The position numbers and the translations under genes are program-made. The notes under the pieces were generated by a model that made no database searches, was not told the origin of the DNA, and saw only the letters and a list, made by a program, of their open reading frames with translations. A stretch of DNA of 45,105 nucleotides from Caulobacteraceae bacterium. Its GTDB lineage: Bacteria > Pseudomonadota > Alphaproteobacteria > Caulobacterales > Caulobacteraceae. Below are positions 36,036 to 43,243 of the stretch, piece after piece (position 1 is the stretch's first letter; the number at the start of each line of letters is the position of its first letter). The stretch spans positions 1 to 45,105 of the forward strand of contig JAIEQA010000053.1 in the NCBI GenBank assembly GCA_019748095.1. Direction: 5' to 3'.

Positions 36036-36050
36036 TTAACGGTCTCTTAA
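36036..36050. promoter_or_regulatory. CtrA-type box TTAA-N7-TTAA
   Basis: TTAACGGTCTCTTAA is an exact TTAA-N7-TTAA, the classic CtrA consensus. It lies 60 bases before the small membrane gene at 36110 and 142 bases before podJ, so it could serve either. It is followed at once by another TTAA (GATTAAGG). The gcrA region has a close relative, TTAACGTCTCGTTTA at 40551. Confidence 0.6.
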
Positions 36051-36109
36051 GATTAAGGTACCGGAAAGGTTTGCTTGCGCGGACAGGGGCTTGCCGCCAC
36101 ATCGCCCTG

Positions 36110-36310
36110 ATGTCGATGACCCTGACGCTTGCGCTGCTGATCATGTCCGCGATTGTCGGGGGGTTTGCGGGCTGGCGAGGGGCCCGGCCGGTCGATTTTC
36201 TACGACCCCGCCTGGTCCCGTGGCGGTTCATCATGCTGCTGGCCGGAGCCCTGGCCTTCCTGCTGCTGGTGCATCTGGGGGCGCTGCTGGGCCTGACGCC
36301 GAGGACGTAG
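36110..36310 (+). CDS. Small two-helix membrane protein
   Basis: 66 residues from ATG 36110 (ATG 36116 is possible); the open frame reaches upstream into the control region but has no coding look there. Two hydrophobic helices, about 3-20 (LTLALLIMSAIVGGFAGW) and 41-58 (FIMLLAGALAFLLLVHLGAL), are joined by a basic loop with RGARPVDFLRPRLVPWR. Function is unknown. A CtrA-type box 60 bases upstream makes it a candidate cell-cycle-controlled gene. It ends 56 bases before the next gene, which has its own strong ribosome site. Confidence 0.65.
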   Translation: MSMTLTLALLIMSAIVGGFAGWRGARPVDFLRPRLVPWRFIMLLAGALAFLLLVHLGALLGLTPRT

Positions 36311-36366
36311 GGAACGGGGCGTCGGCTGGGTGGTTATTGCGACCAACCCAAAGCAAGGAGCCCATC

Positions 36367-36870
36367 ATGGCCGACGAACCCCTCTCCACTGCCGACGCCG
36401 AACAGGAATTCTGGAAGCATCTGAAGAGCTCGAACACCGGCATGCTGCGGATTGACCGGTCCGGCTATCATTCGCAGCCCATGACGGCCTATCGCGAAGA
36501 GGAAACCGGGACGATCTGGTTCTTCACCCGCGACGACACTGACCTCGCCCGTGATATCGCCGGCGGCAGCCAAGGCGGAATGTTCACCTACGGGTCGAAA
36601 GACCAGGAGGTGTGGGCCTGTTTCCACGGGTCGATGACCCTGCAGCGCGACCAGGCCGTGATCGACAAGTACTGGAACCCGATCGTCGCCGCCTGGTATC
36701 CGGACGGCAAGGAGGATCCGCACCTGACCCTGATCCGCTTCGATGGCGATGACGGCCGGGTCTGGGTCTCGAAGAAGGGGGCCACCGGCTTCTTCTTCGA
36801 GATCGCAAAGGCCAATCTGACCAGAACCATCCCGAATGTCGGCGGCGTCGCCGACGTCAATCTGGGCTGA
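36367..36870 (+). CDS. Pyridoxamine 5'-phosphate oxidase-like (general stress protein 26 type)
   Basis: 167 residues from ATG 36367, with AAGGAG 6 bases upstream that decides the start. It is a split-barrel flavin-binding fold: FWKHLKSSNTGMLRIDRSG, GTIWFFTRDDTDLARDIAG, and WNPIVAAWYPDGKEDPHLTLI, with FDGDDGRVWVSKK, match the family often labelled general stress protein 26. Members bind FMN or FAD, and the reaction is usually unknown. It lies 5 bases before a small membrane-protein gene, so the two are probably co-expressed. Confidence 0.85.
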   Translation: MADEPLSTADAEQEFWKHLKSSNTGMLRIDRSGYHSQPMTAYREEETGTIWFFTRDDTDLARDIAGGSQGGMFTYGSKDQEVWACFHGSMTLQRDQAVIDKYWNPIVAAWYPDGKEDPHLTLIRFDGDDGRVWVSKKGATGFFFEIAKANLTRTIPNVGGVADVNLG

Positions 36871-36875
36871 CCGGG

Positions 36876-37133
36876 ATGGAAGCGATCAAGGCGCAACTGC
36901 GCTCGTTCGGCCTGCTCGACTGGGGGATCCTGATCGGGGCCGCCGTCGTATTCGCCATCCTGTTCGATGGCGCGCTGGGCGTGCTGATCGGGCTGGTGGT
37001 CGGCTATCTGGTCGTTACCGCAGGGCGCAACGGCGCGTTGGGTGGATGGCTGCAGGGCAAGCTCAGGCGCGATGAGCAGCGGTCGGATGTGCCACCGGCC
37101 CCGACCGCGCCGCCGCCCCCGCGCGACCTTTAG
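36876..37133 (+). CDS. Small membrane protein with Gly-rich helices
   Basis: 85 residues. Hydrophobic stretches at about 15-28 and 30-48 (GILIGAAVVFAILFDGALG, VLIGLVVGYLVVT) form one hairpin of two helices, followed by a basic, proline-rich tail (PPAPTAPPPPRDL). It starts 5 bases after the preceding stop. I do not recognise a family. It ends 3 bases from the convergent argF. Confidence 0.65.
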   Translation: MEAIKAQLRSFGLLDWGILIGAAVVFAILFDGALGVLIGLVVGYLVVTAGRNGALGGWLQGKLRRDEQRSDVPPAPTAPPPPRDL

Positions 37134-37136
37134 GTC

Positions 37137-38054
37137 TCACGCGTCGGCGAAACACCAGGCGAGGATCGCTTTCTGGGCGTGGATGCGGTTCTCCGCCTCG
37201 TCCCAGACCACCGAGCGCGGCCCGTCTATGACCGCGTCTGTCACCTCCTCGCCCCGATGGGCGGGGAGGCAGTGCAGGAATAGGGCGTCGGGATCGGCGA
37301 GGTCCATCAGGGCCTGATCGACGGAATAGTGTTCGAAAGCCGCCAGCCGGGCCTCGTAGTCGCTATCCCCCATCGACACCCAGGTGTCGGTGATGACCGC
37401 ATCGGCCCCGCGCACGGCGTCCCGGGGATCGCTGGTCAGGGTCACGGCGCTGCCGCCCTTGGCCAGATCATGCAGGTCCGGATGATAGTCGGCCGGGCAG
37501 GCGATGTTCAGATGAAAGCCCAGCAGCGGGGCAGCGTGGATGAAGCTGTGGCAGACATTATTGCCGTCGCCGATCCAGGCCAGCGTCTTGCCCGCGATCG
37601 GCCCCAGCCGTTCCTCGATCGTCACGATATCGGCCAGGATCTGGCACGGATGCGAACGGTCGGTCAGGCCGTTGATCACGGGCACGGTCGAGGCCTGGGC
37701 GAAGCGCTCGACATCCTCATGGTTGTTCGCGCGGATCATCACGGCGTCGACCATGCGCGACAGGACCCGGGCGGTGTCCTCGACGGGTTCGCCGCGGCCC
37801 AGCTGCATGTCGCCGGCATTGGCGATGATGGCGGTGCCACCCAGCTGGCGGATGGCGGCATCAAAGCTGAAGCGGGTGCGGGTAGAGTTCTTCTCGAAGA
37901 TCATCGCCAGCACACGGTCGCGCGCGGGGACATCGGCGTCGGGTCGCCCCTGGGGCCAGCCCTTTCGGGCGGCCTTGCGGGCATGGGCGTCGTCGAGGAT
38001 GGACCGCAGGTCGGCGGCGTCCAACCGGTGGATGTCGAGGAAGTGGCGCACCAT
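37137..38054 (-). CDS. argF: Ornithine carbamoyltransferase
   Basis: 305 residues, the usual length. It joins ornithine and carbamoyl phosphate to give citrulline. [11 protein letters not shown] is the carbamoyl-phosphate loop, [11 protein letters not shown] holds the HPCQ motif, and [13 protein letters not shown] holds the ornithine-binding Cys-Leu-Pro. The ATG overlaps the argD stop by one base (TGATG), so argD-argF is a coupled arginine unit separate from argB. Confidence 0.96.
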   Translation of the reverse strand: MVRHFLDIHRLDAADLRSILDDAHARKAARKGWPQGRPDADVPARDRVLAMIFEKNSTRTRFSFDAAIRQLGGTAIIANAGDMQLGRGEPVEDTARVLSRMVDAVMIRANNHEDVERFAQASTVPVINGLTDRSHPCQILADIVTIEERLGPIAGKTLAWIGDGNNVCHSFIHAAPLLGFHLNIACPADYHPDLHDLAKGGSAVTLTSDPRDAVRGADAVITDTWVSMGDSDYEARLAAFEHYSVDQALMDLADPDALFLHCLPAHRGEEVTDAVIDGPRSVVWDEAENRIHAQKAILAWCFADA

Positions 38055-39250
38055 CAGGCGGCCGCGCTCATCTTGCCCCGGGCAGCCTCGCAGGTGCGCT
38101 CCAGCTTCTCGATGGCTTCGCGGGCCTCATCCAGGGTCAGGTTCAGGGGCGGGAGCAGGCGCACGCAGTTGTCGCCGCCGCCGGCGATGAGCAGGTGCTG
38201 GCCCTCACGAGCGAGGGCCATGAACTCGCGGTTGTTGGGGACCAGTTTCAGCCCGATCAGCAGACCCTTGCCGCGCACGTCCTCGATCACGTCGGGGAAG
38301 CGCTCCTTCAGCCCGTGCAACTGCTGCTTCAGGTAGCCGGCGATCTCGTTGACGTTGCCCAGCACCTCGGGGGTGTTGATGGTGTTGAAGGCCGCCAGAC
38401 CGACCGCCATGGCCAGCGGGTTGCCGCCGAAGGTCGAGCCGTGGGCCCCGACGGTCATGCCCTTGGCCGCCTCGGTGGTGGCCAGGCACGCCCCGATCGG
38501 GAAGCCGCCGCCCAGGGCCTTGGCCACAGCCATGATGTCGGGAGCCATGTCGGCCCATTCATGGGCCCACAGCTTGCCGGACCGGCCCATGCCGCACTGG
38601 ACCTCATCGAAGATGATCAGGACGCCGTGCTGGTCGCACAGCTCGCGCAGGCCGCGCAGGCAGACGTCGGGCATGGCCCGGCAGCCGCCCTCCCCCTGCA
38701 CCGGCTCGACGATGATGGCGGCGCAGTTCGGCTCGGCGATCGCGGCCTTCAGGGCCTCGTGGTCGCCCCACTTCAGCTGGTGGAAGCCCTGCATCTTCGG
38801 GCCGAAGCCCTCGGTGTAGCTGGGGTTGGCGGCGGCGTTGATGGCCCCGTAGGTGCGGCCGTGGAAGGCGCCGTCAAAGCCATAGATGTCGATCCGCTCG
38901 GGCTGGCCGTTGGCGGCATGGTATTTCCGCGCCGTCTTCAGGGCGCATTCGACCGCCTCGGTGCCCGAGTTGGTGAAGAAGACCACGTCGGCGAAACTGG
39001 TCTCGGTCAGCCGGTCCGCGAGGGCCTCCTGGCCTGGGATGCGGAAGATGTTGGAGACGTGCCAAAGCTTCTCCGCCTGGTCCTTCACGGCTTCCACCAG
39101 CACGGGATGGGCGTGGCCGAGACCGTTGGTCGAAATGCCCTGGACGCAGTCCAGATACTCCGTCCCGTCCGTAGACCACAGACGCGCGCCTCGCCCGCGA
39201 TCCACTTCCAGCGGCGCGCGATTGTAGACACCCATCAAATGACCGGACAC
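38054..39250 (-). CDS. argD: Acetylornithine / succinyldiaminopimelate aminotransferase
   Basis: 398 residues from GTG 39250. That start is chosen because GGAGG (39258-39262) sits seven bases ahead; the open frame begins with TTG 39256, too close to that site, and ATG 39235 is too far from it. Class III PLP aminotransferase: [44 protein letters not shown] (PLP Asp), and [15 protein letters not shown] with the Schiff-base lysine. It serves arginine synthesis and, in many bacteria, also the succinyl-DAP step of the lysine pathway started by DapD in this window. Confidence 0.95.
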   Translation of the reverse strand: MSGHLMGVYNRAPLEVDRGRGARLWSTDGTEYLDCVQGISTNGLGHAHPVLVEAVKDQAEKLWHVSNIFRIPGQEALADRLTETSFADVVFFTNSGTEAVECALKTARKYHAANGQPERIDIYGFDGAFHGRTYGAINAAANPSYTEGFGPKMQGFHQLKWGDHEALKAAIAEPNCAAIIVEPVQGEGGCRAMPDVCLRGLRELCDQHGVLIIFDEVQCGMGRSGKLWAHEWADMAPDIMAVAKALGGGFPIGACLATTEAAKGMTVGAHGSTFGGNPLAMAVGLAAFNTINTPEVLGNVNEIAGYLKQQLHGLKERFPDVIEDVRGKGLLIGLKLVPNNREFMALAREGQHLLIAGGGDNCVRLLPPLNLTLDEAREAIEKLERTCEAARGKMSAAA

Positions 39251-39359
39251 GGACAAACCTCCAAAAGAAACGAAGCCCCGGCGCGGGTGCGACGGGACTT
39301 GAAGAGGATGAGGTTGTCGGACGGAGCCGGGTGTTAGTCAACACCGCCTCTACGCCCCT

Positions 39360-39378
39360 CTCCCTCCGGGAAAGGGAG
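39360..39378. terminator. Hairpin CTCCCT-N7-AGGGAG after ABC permease gene
   Basis: A 6-base stem 2 bases beyond the ABC-2 permease stop on the minus strand. It is not followed by a U-run. Its CTCCC/GGGAG core resembles the hairpin arm of the palindromic element at 27921, so it may be a remnant of that repeat type rather than a terminator. The 129 bases between argD and the permease hold this and a small GTGTT/AACAC hairpin at 39331. Confidence 0.35.
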
Positions 39379-39379
39379 C

Positions 39380-40201
39380 TCAGCTCTTGAGCCGCCACCC
39401 GGAGCGGAACACCAGCCAGCAGGCCACGGCCATCACCACGGTCAGCACGACGCTCATGATCACACCGACCACCAGACTGCCCTCGGCCTGGCCGATGAAG
39501 CCGTAGCGGAAACCGTCGATCAGATAGAAGAACGGGTTCCAGTGGCTGATGGTGGCGAAGGGTTCGGGCAGGTTCTCGACCAGGTAGAAGGTGCCCGACA
39601 GGAAGGTCATGGGCATGACCACGAAGTTCTGGACCGCCGACAGGTGATCGAACTTCTCGGACCACAGGCCGGCCAGCACCCCGACCATCCCCATCAGCAG
39701 GGATGCGATCAGGCCGAACCAGAGGATGGCGGCGACATTGGCGACCCCGAGCCGGGCGAAGGGAAGTACGCAGACCGCCGTCACCAGACCGACCGCCAGG
39801 CCCCGGGTCGCGGCTCCCAGCGCAAAGCCGATGGTCAGCTCCAGCGGGCTGAGCGGCGGGGTCAGGAAGTCGGTCGAGGTGCCCATGATCTTGGCCTGGA
39901 TCAGGCTGGAGGAGGCATTGGCGAAGGCGTTGTTGAGCATGGCCATCATGATCAGGCCGGGAGCGACGAACTCGGCGAAGGGCGTACCGTGGAGCGGTGG
40001 TCGCGCGCCCTGCAGGGCGACCACGAAGACCAGCATATAGAGCAGGGTCGTCACCACGGGGGCGGCCACCGTCTGGGCCCCCACCTTCCAGAAGCGCCGG
40101 ACCTCGCGCAGATACAGGGTCTGGACCCCGATCCAGTTGATCCCGGCGTAGTGGCGCGGCGTGGGCAGGCCGGAGGGCCGGGTCGAGGCGAGATCGGTCA
40201 T
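39380..40201 (-). CDS. ABC-2 type transport permease
   Basis: 273 residues with six membrane helices (for example VAAPVVTTLLYMLVFVVALQG, VILWF-type and VVLTVVMAVACWLVFRSGW). PRHYAGINWIGVQTLYLREVRR at the N-terminus is typical of ABC-2 permeases in the YadH/NodJ branch, which pair with a separate ATPase to export lipid- or polysaccharide-linked cargo or drugs. No ATPase gene adjoins it here, so its partner must be encoded elsewhere. Substrate is unknown. Confidence 0.85.
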   Translation of the reverse strand: MTDLASTRPSGLPTPRHYAGINWIGVQTLYLREVRRFWKVGAQTVAAPVVTTLLYMLVFVVALQGARPPLHGTPFAEFVAPGLIMMAMLNNAFANASSSLIQAKIMGTSTDFLTPPLSPLELTIGFALGAATRGLAVGLVTAVCVLPFARLGVANVAAILWFGLIASLLMGMVGVLAGLWSEKFDHLSAVQNFVVMPMTFLSGTFYLVENLPEPFATISHWNPFFYLIDGFRYGFIGQAEGSLVVGVIMSVVLTVVMAVACWLVFRSGWRLKS

Positions 40202-40239
40202 GCGGCCCAGATGCGGCCGGAGGCCCGTCGACGCAAGGC

Positions 40240-40434
40240 CTACAGGCCCGGATTGACCTTGCGGCGAGCGGCATCTGCCTCGGCGATCAGCCGCAGACCC
40301 GAGATTTCCGCCGCATCCGGCGTCAGGACGATGGCGATTTCCGGCGGGTCGATCACCCGGACGCAGCCTTCACCCGCGAGCGGCGTCAGGGGCTTGCGCA
40401 GGGGAAGCGGGGCTGGCGGGGCATGAACGGGCAT
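40240..40434 (-). CDS. Small hypothetical protein
   Basis: 64 residues from ATG 40434; a longer frame to 40623 would run through the gcrA control region and is less likely. It is a small, mixed-charge protein with proline-rich N-terminus (HAPPAPLPLRKPLTPL), VRVIDPPEIAIVLTPDAAEISGL in the middle and EADAARRKVNPGL at the end. It has no clear ribosome site and I recognise no family. It shares an upstream region with gcrA. Confidence 0.45.
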   Translation of the reverse strand: MPVHAPPAPLPLRKPLTPLAGEGCVRVIDPPEIAIVLTPDAAEISGLRLIAEADAARRKVNPGL

Positions 40435-40499
40435 GGACGATGAACACCGGCCACCCGCCGCTGTTCCAAACGGCCCGGCTTCGGCGTCCAGCGAACGGC

Positions 40500-40639
40500 G
40501 ATTCAAGATGTGGGTTTCTGTGGACGACTGATTCGCACATCTTGCGTCAATTAACGTCTCGTTTACGATTAGTTGTGGCGAAGGGGACCCGGGAGGGAAT
40601 TCAGGCGCCACATCTTGAATCACACCGTACCCCGGAGGG
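40500..40639 (+). promoter_or_regulatory. gcrA control region (3 GANTC, CtrA-like box, 3 CATCTTG/CAAGATG words)
   Basis: GATTC sites lie at 40500 and 40530 and GAATC at 40617. CAAGATGTG sits at 40504-40512, and CACATCTTG at 40536-40544 and 40609-40617. TGTGGACGA, DnaA-box-like, is at 40519-40527. TTAACGTCTCGTTTA (40551-40565) is a one-mismatch TTAA-N7-TTAA. CCGGAGGG at 40632-40639 is the ribosome site. In Caulobacter gcrA is known to be controlled by DnaA, CtrA and methylation at GANTC; the arrangement here fits that scheme. Factor assignment is inferred. Confidence 0.6.
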
Positions 40640-40643
40640 TGGC

Positions 40644-41159
40644 ATGACCGCAGGCTGGACTGAAGATCGCGTCGGCGCGCTGAAGAAGCTGTGGCTTGAG
40701 GGCCAGTCCGCCTCCCAGATCGCGAAACAGCTGGGTGGCGGCGTCACCCGCAACGCCGTGATCGGCAAGGTGCACCGTCTGGGTCTGTCGGGTCGCGCGA
40801 CCCCGTCGCAGCCGGCCCGGACCTCGACCTTCCGCCCCGCCCGTGTGCGCACCACGCCCCCGGCCCAGCCTTCCGCGCCACGCCGGATCGAGGCCGCCCA
40901 GCCCGCCCCGCGTCCGGTCGTCGCCGCCCCCAGCCTGCCGGCCGTGGCCGAGATGGCCGGGACCGCCACGGTCATGACCCTGGGGGCCCATATGTGCAAA
41001 TGGCCGATCGGGGACCCGTCCTCGACCGAGTTCAGCTTCTGCGGCCGCCGCGCCTCGGAAGGCGTCTATTGCCAGGAACACGCCCGCGTCGCCTACCAGC
41101 CGCAGATGAAGCGCGGCGGCAAGGAAGAGCTGGCTCGCAGCCTGCGGCGTTACATCTAG
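40644..41159 (+). CDS. gcrA: Cell-cycle regulator GcrA
   Basis: 171 residues, near the family length (about 170). Start ATG 40644 is preceded by CCGGAGGG. Residues 1-52 are the helix-turn-helix DNA-binding domain: AGWTEDRVGALKKLWLEG, ASQIAKQLGG, TRNAVIGKVHRLGLSGR. A basic, proline/alanine-rich linker (about 53-115) leads to the C-terminal sigma-70-interacting domain, CKWPIGDPSSTEFSFCGRR and VYCQEHARVAYQ, with conserved Cys and His. GcrA binds methylated GANTC promoters together with RNA polymerase and drives S-phase and division genes in Caulobacterales; podJ and nrdB in this window are possible targets. Confidence 0.95.
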   Translation: MTAGWTEDRVGALKKLWLEGQSASQIAKQLGGGVTRNAVIGKVHRLGLSGRATPSQPARTSTFRPARVRTTPPAQPSAPRRIEAAQPAPRPVVAAPSLPAVAEMAGTATVMTLGAHMCKWPIGDPSSTEFSFCGRRASEGVYCQEHARVAYQPQMKRGGKEELARSLRRYI

Positions 41160-41166
41160 GAAGGGG

Positions 41167-41254
41167 CGCTATCGCTCGCGACGCGGTCGCTCGCTGCGTG
41201 AGCGCATGTTTCGGACGCTATCGCGCGCGACGCGGTCGCGCCCTGTTTGAGCGC
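41167..41254. repeat. Two imperfect 39-base direct repeats after gcrA
   Basis: Copies at 41167-41205 and 41216-41254, period 49. Both begin CGCTATCGC, share CGCGACGCGGTCGC in the middle and end TGAGCGC. They lie in the 3' region of gcrA and are rich in CGCG. No open frame runs through them. Confidence 0.7.
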
Positions 41255-41281
41255 GGCGGTGCCGGCCTGTGTCGCGCCGTC

Positions 41282-41401
41282 GTCACGGTTGCCCCGTAGG
41301 GGGCTGCATCCGCCTCGTCAGGTTGCCTGGCGAGACCGGGGCGGGGCTGCGGTTATCCGGGTTGACGCAGCCCCCCACCCGACCGCCTGAGTCACCGTGA
41401 C
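41282..41401 (+). other. Candidate structured RNA, nested stems (GTCACGG/CCGTGAC and GGGGGCTGC/GCAGCCCCC)
   Basis: An outer 7-base stem pairs 41282-41288 with 41395-41401. A 9-base stem pairs 41299-41307 with 41367-41375. Inside is a 9-base hairpin with a 3-base loop at 41314-41334 (one U-G pair). A second GC-rich stretch with CCGG words follows at 41336-41360. This is about 120 nt with a closing stem and a branched interior. It is between convergent genes, so it could be an sRNA, the gcrA 3' end or a riboregulator. It does not show the signature bases of SRP RNA or tmRNA. Which strand is transcribed is not known. Confidence 0.4.
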
Positions 41402-41460
41402 CCAAAATTGGGTGACTCAGGGTGACTCTTGGCAAGACCCTGCTGACTTCAGCGTCTTGC
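41387..41460. repeat. GAGTCACC/GGTGACTC repeats with three GANTC sites, plus hairpin
   Basis: GAGTCACC at 41389-41396 faces GGTGACTC at 41411-41418, which is repeated at 41421-41428; all three contain a GANTC methylation site. CTGAGTCA (41387) and TGACTCAG (41413) form the flanks of a hairpin whose core is CCCAA-AA-TTGGG. Immediately downstream is a separate hairpin, GCAAGAC...GTCTTGC at 41432-41460, with an inner GCTGA/TCAGC stem. No gene start lies nearby; the neighbours are convergent. Confidence 0.55.
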
Positions 41461-41592
41461 GCTGCGGCAAAAGTCACGGTGTCGCGATGATGCGAAACGC
41501 TTCGCCGCCGGCTCTGCACTCAACGTCTTTCCAACCTGTCAAAAGACCACGGAATGAAGGTGGGTTCGATGCCGCAGCCTGCAAGAGGGCCG

Positions 41593-41608
41593 GCGGAATA
41601 AATTCCGC
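41593..41608 (-). terminator. Hairpin GCGGAA-TAAA-TTCCGC downstream of apaG
   Basis: A 6-base stem with a TAAA loop, 12 bases after the apaG stop on the minus strand. It is GC-flanked and lacks a long U-run, so it is a candidate terminator. Confidence 0.4.
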
Positions 41609-41620
41609 GCCCTTCCGCCC

Positions 41621-42025
41621 TCAGTTCAGCACCCGCCCCCCGGGCACATCCAGACTGAAGGTCGGGATGGTGGCCTCGAAGGAGCGGCCGGCTGCGTCGG
41701 TCATGGTGTAGGCCCCGGCCATCAGGCCCGAGGGCGTCGGCAGGGGGCAGCCGGACGCATAGGAAAAGCTGTCACCCGGCGCGATCAGGGGCTGTTCGCC
41801 GACGACGCCGGGACCGCCCACGGTCTCCACATGGCCGTGGGCGTCGGTGATGATCCAGCGGCGCGCCATCAACTGCACCGCCTGATCGCCCCGGTTCTCG
41901 ATCTCGACCTGATAGGCCCAGACCCAGCGGCCCTCATCCGGGTCGGACTGGCCGGCCAGATAGCTGGGGCGGACGCGGACCACCACGCCCTCGGTCTCGG
42001 CTTCATAGGGTCGGCTGTCATGCAT
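41621..42025 (-). CDS. apaG: ApaG domain protein
   Basis: 134 residues, an all-beta (fibronectin-like) protein. YQVEIENRGDQAVQLMARRW, GPGVVGEQPLIAPGDSFSYASG and MAGAYTMTDAAGRSFEATIP are the family signatures. The name comes from its association with ApaH; no enzyme activity is established. In some bacteria ApaG is linked to cobalt and magnesium efflux phenotypes. It is alone here, divergent from the dCTP deaminase gene. Confidence 0.93.
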   Translation of the reverse strand: MHDSRPYEAETEGVVVRVRPSYLAGQSDPDEGRWVWAYQVEIENRGDQAVQLMARRWIITDAHGHVETVGGPGVVGEQPLIAPGDSFSYASGCPLPTPSGLMAGAYTMTDAAGRSFEATIPTFSLDVPGGRVLN

Positions 42026-42149
42026 TCCGCATCGTCGCCCGGCAAGGAGGCGGTTTCAAGCGTGCTCAAGCAGCGAGCGACCGCCTCGTGAGCGATAGCC
42101 CGCCCGGCTGGAGGTGCGTCCGGCCGCATCCCTGTGTATGGGCTTGGTC

Positions 42150-43187
42150 ATGACCCTTGCCTTTCCGACCCCCACCTTTCCGACTCCGGGCATCCTGCCC
42201 TGCCAGTCCATCGAGACCCTGATCGCCACCGGCGCGATCACCTCGGCCACCCCGTTCGACGCCGATCAGGTGCAGCCGGCCAGTCTGGACCTGCGTCTGT
42301 CCGACCGCGCCTGGCGGGTGCGGGCCTCCTTCCTGCCCGGCCAGAGGCTGGTCGCCGACCGGATCGCGGATGTGTCCATGCACACGATCGATCTGTCGGG
42401 CGGCTATGTGCTGGAAAAGGGCTGTGTCTATATCGCCGAGCTGCAGGAGCGGCTGGCCCTGCCGCCGGGCCTGATCGCGCGGGCCAATCCCAAGTCCTCG
42501 ACCGGGCGGGTCGATGTGTTCGTACGGCTGCTGACCGACCGGGGCGGATCGTTCGACGATGTGGACGCGGGCTATGACGGGCCGCTGTATCTGGAGATCG
42601 CGCCCCAGACCTTCTCGATCCTCGTCCGCCCTGGCACCCGGCTGAACCAGCTGCGGCTGAAGGCGGGCGAGCCGCCCAAGCTGGAGACCCGCAGCGTGGG
42701 CGTCGATCTGCAGGGCGGGGAGATCGTGGGCTTCCGCGGGCGTCGCCACGCCGGGGTGGTCGATCTGGACCGGATCGACGGCCATGACCCGAAGGACTTC
42801 TGGGAGCCGTTGAGCCTGAGGCGCGGCGAACTGCTGCTGGATCCGGGCGAGTTCTACATCCTGGCGTCCAACGAGGCGGTCGAGATCCCGGTCGACCAGG
42901 CCGCCGAGATGACGCCGATCGACCCCAGCGTGGGCGAGTTCCGGGTCCATTATGCCGGCTTCTTCGACCCTGGCTTCGGCACCGATGAGGCGCATGGGGC
43001 GGGGTCCAAGGGGGTGCTGGAGGTGCGGACCCACGACACCCCCTTCCTGCTGGAACACGGCCAGATCGTCGCCCGGCTGGTCTATGAGCCCCTGACCGAA
43101 CGGCCGACGCGGCTATATGGCGAGGGCGGCAGCCACTACCAGCGGCAGGGGCTGAAGCTATCGAAGCATTTCCGCGCCTGGGGGTGA
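42150..43187 (+). CDS. dcd: 2'-deoxycytidine 5'-triphosphate deaminase, long alphaproteobacterial form
   Basis: 345 residues from ATG 42150; GTG 42114 (after GGAGG) or ATG 42138 are alternatives. The enzyme deaminates dCTP to dUTP for thymidylate synthesis. The protein has two related halves. The first has ANPKSSTGRVDVF (Ser and Arg of the active site), GYDGPLYLEIAPQTFSIL with the catalytic Glu, and RPGTRLNQLRL. The second has VHYAGFFDPGFG and LEVRTHDTPFLLEHGQIVARL. The duplicated form is typical of alphaproteobacteria, where it works as a dimer rather than a trimer. It is convergent with nrdB, and both serve dNTP pools. Confidence 0.9.
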   Translation: MTLAFPTPTFPTPGILPCQSIETLIATGAITSATPFDADQVQPASLDLRLSDRAWRVRASFLPGQRLVADRIADVSMHTIDLSGGYVLEKGCVYIAELQERLALPPGLIARANPKSSTGRVDVFVRLLTDRGGSFDDVDAGYDGPLYLEIAPQTFSILVRPGTRLNQLRLKAGEPPKLETRSVGVDLQGGEIVGFRGRRHAGVVDLDRIDGHDPKDFWEPLSLRRGELLLDPGEFYILASNEAVEIPVDQAAEMTPIDPSVGEFRVHYAGFFDPGFGTDEAHGAGSKGVLEVRTHDTPFLLEHGQIVARLVYEPLTERPTRLYGEGGSHYQRQGLKLSKHFRAWG

Positions 43188-43200
43188 GTGGATGGCGGGT

Positions 43201-43236
43201 GGCGGGTGACTAGCGGTCAGTCGCTAGCCGCCCGCC
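43201..43236. terminator. Bidirectional hairpin between dcd and nrdB
   Basis: GGCGGG-TGA-CTAGCG-GTCAGT-CGCTAG-CCG-CCCGCC: 6-base and 6-base stems around a small internal loop, 13 bases after dcd and 7 bases before the end of nrdB. With convergent genes on both sides it is a good candidate for a shared terminator. Confidence 0.55.
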
Positions 43237-43243
43237 ACCAGAC

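Larger units (their letters stand above)
41160..41620. other. 461-base region without a gene
   Basis: The only gene-free stretch above 300 bases. It holds the 39-base direct repeats, the nested fold, the GANTC-bearing repeats and the hairpins listed separately. The remainder, about 41461-41590, has one further GTCACGG word at 41474 and no other pattern I can name. Short open frames here show no ribosome site or recognisable protein. Confidence 0.7.

Noticed and set aside
40240..40623. Longer 127-residue reading of the small gene beside gcrA
   Set aside because: The first 63 residues would pass through the gcrA control region with its GANTC and TTAA sites; the shorter start at 40434 is kept.
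41282..41401. SRP RNA, tmRNA or a known riboswitch at the structured region
   Set aside because: GTCAGGTTGCCTGG looks at first like the SRP GTCAGG core, but the GGAAGGAAGCAGCC bases are missing and no aptamer core is present.
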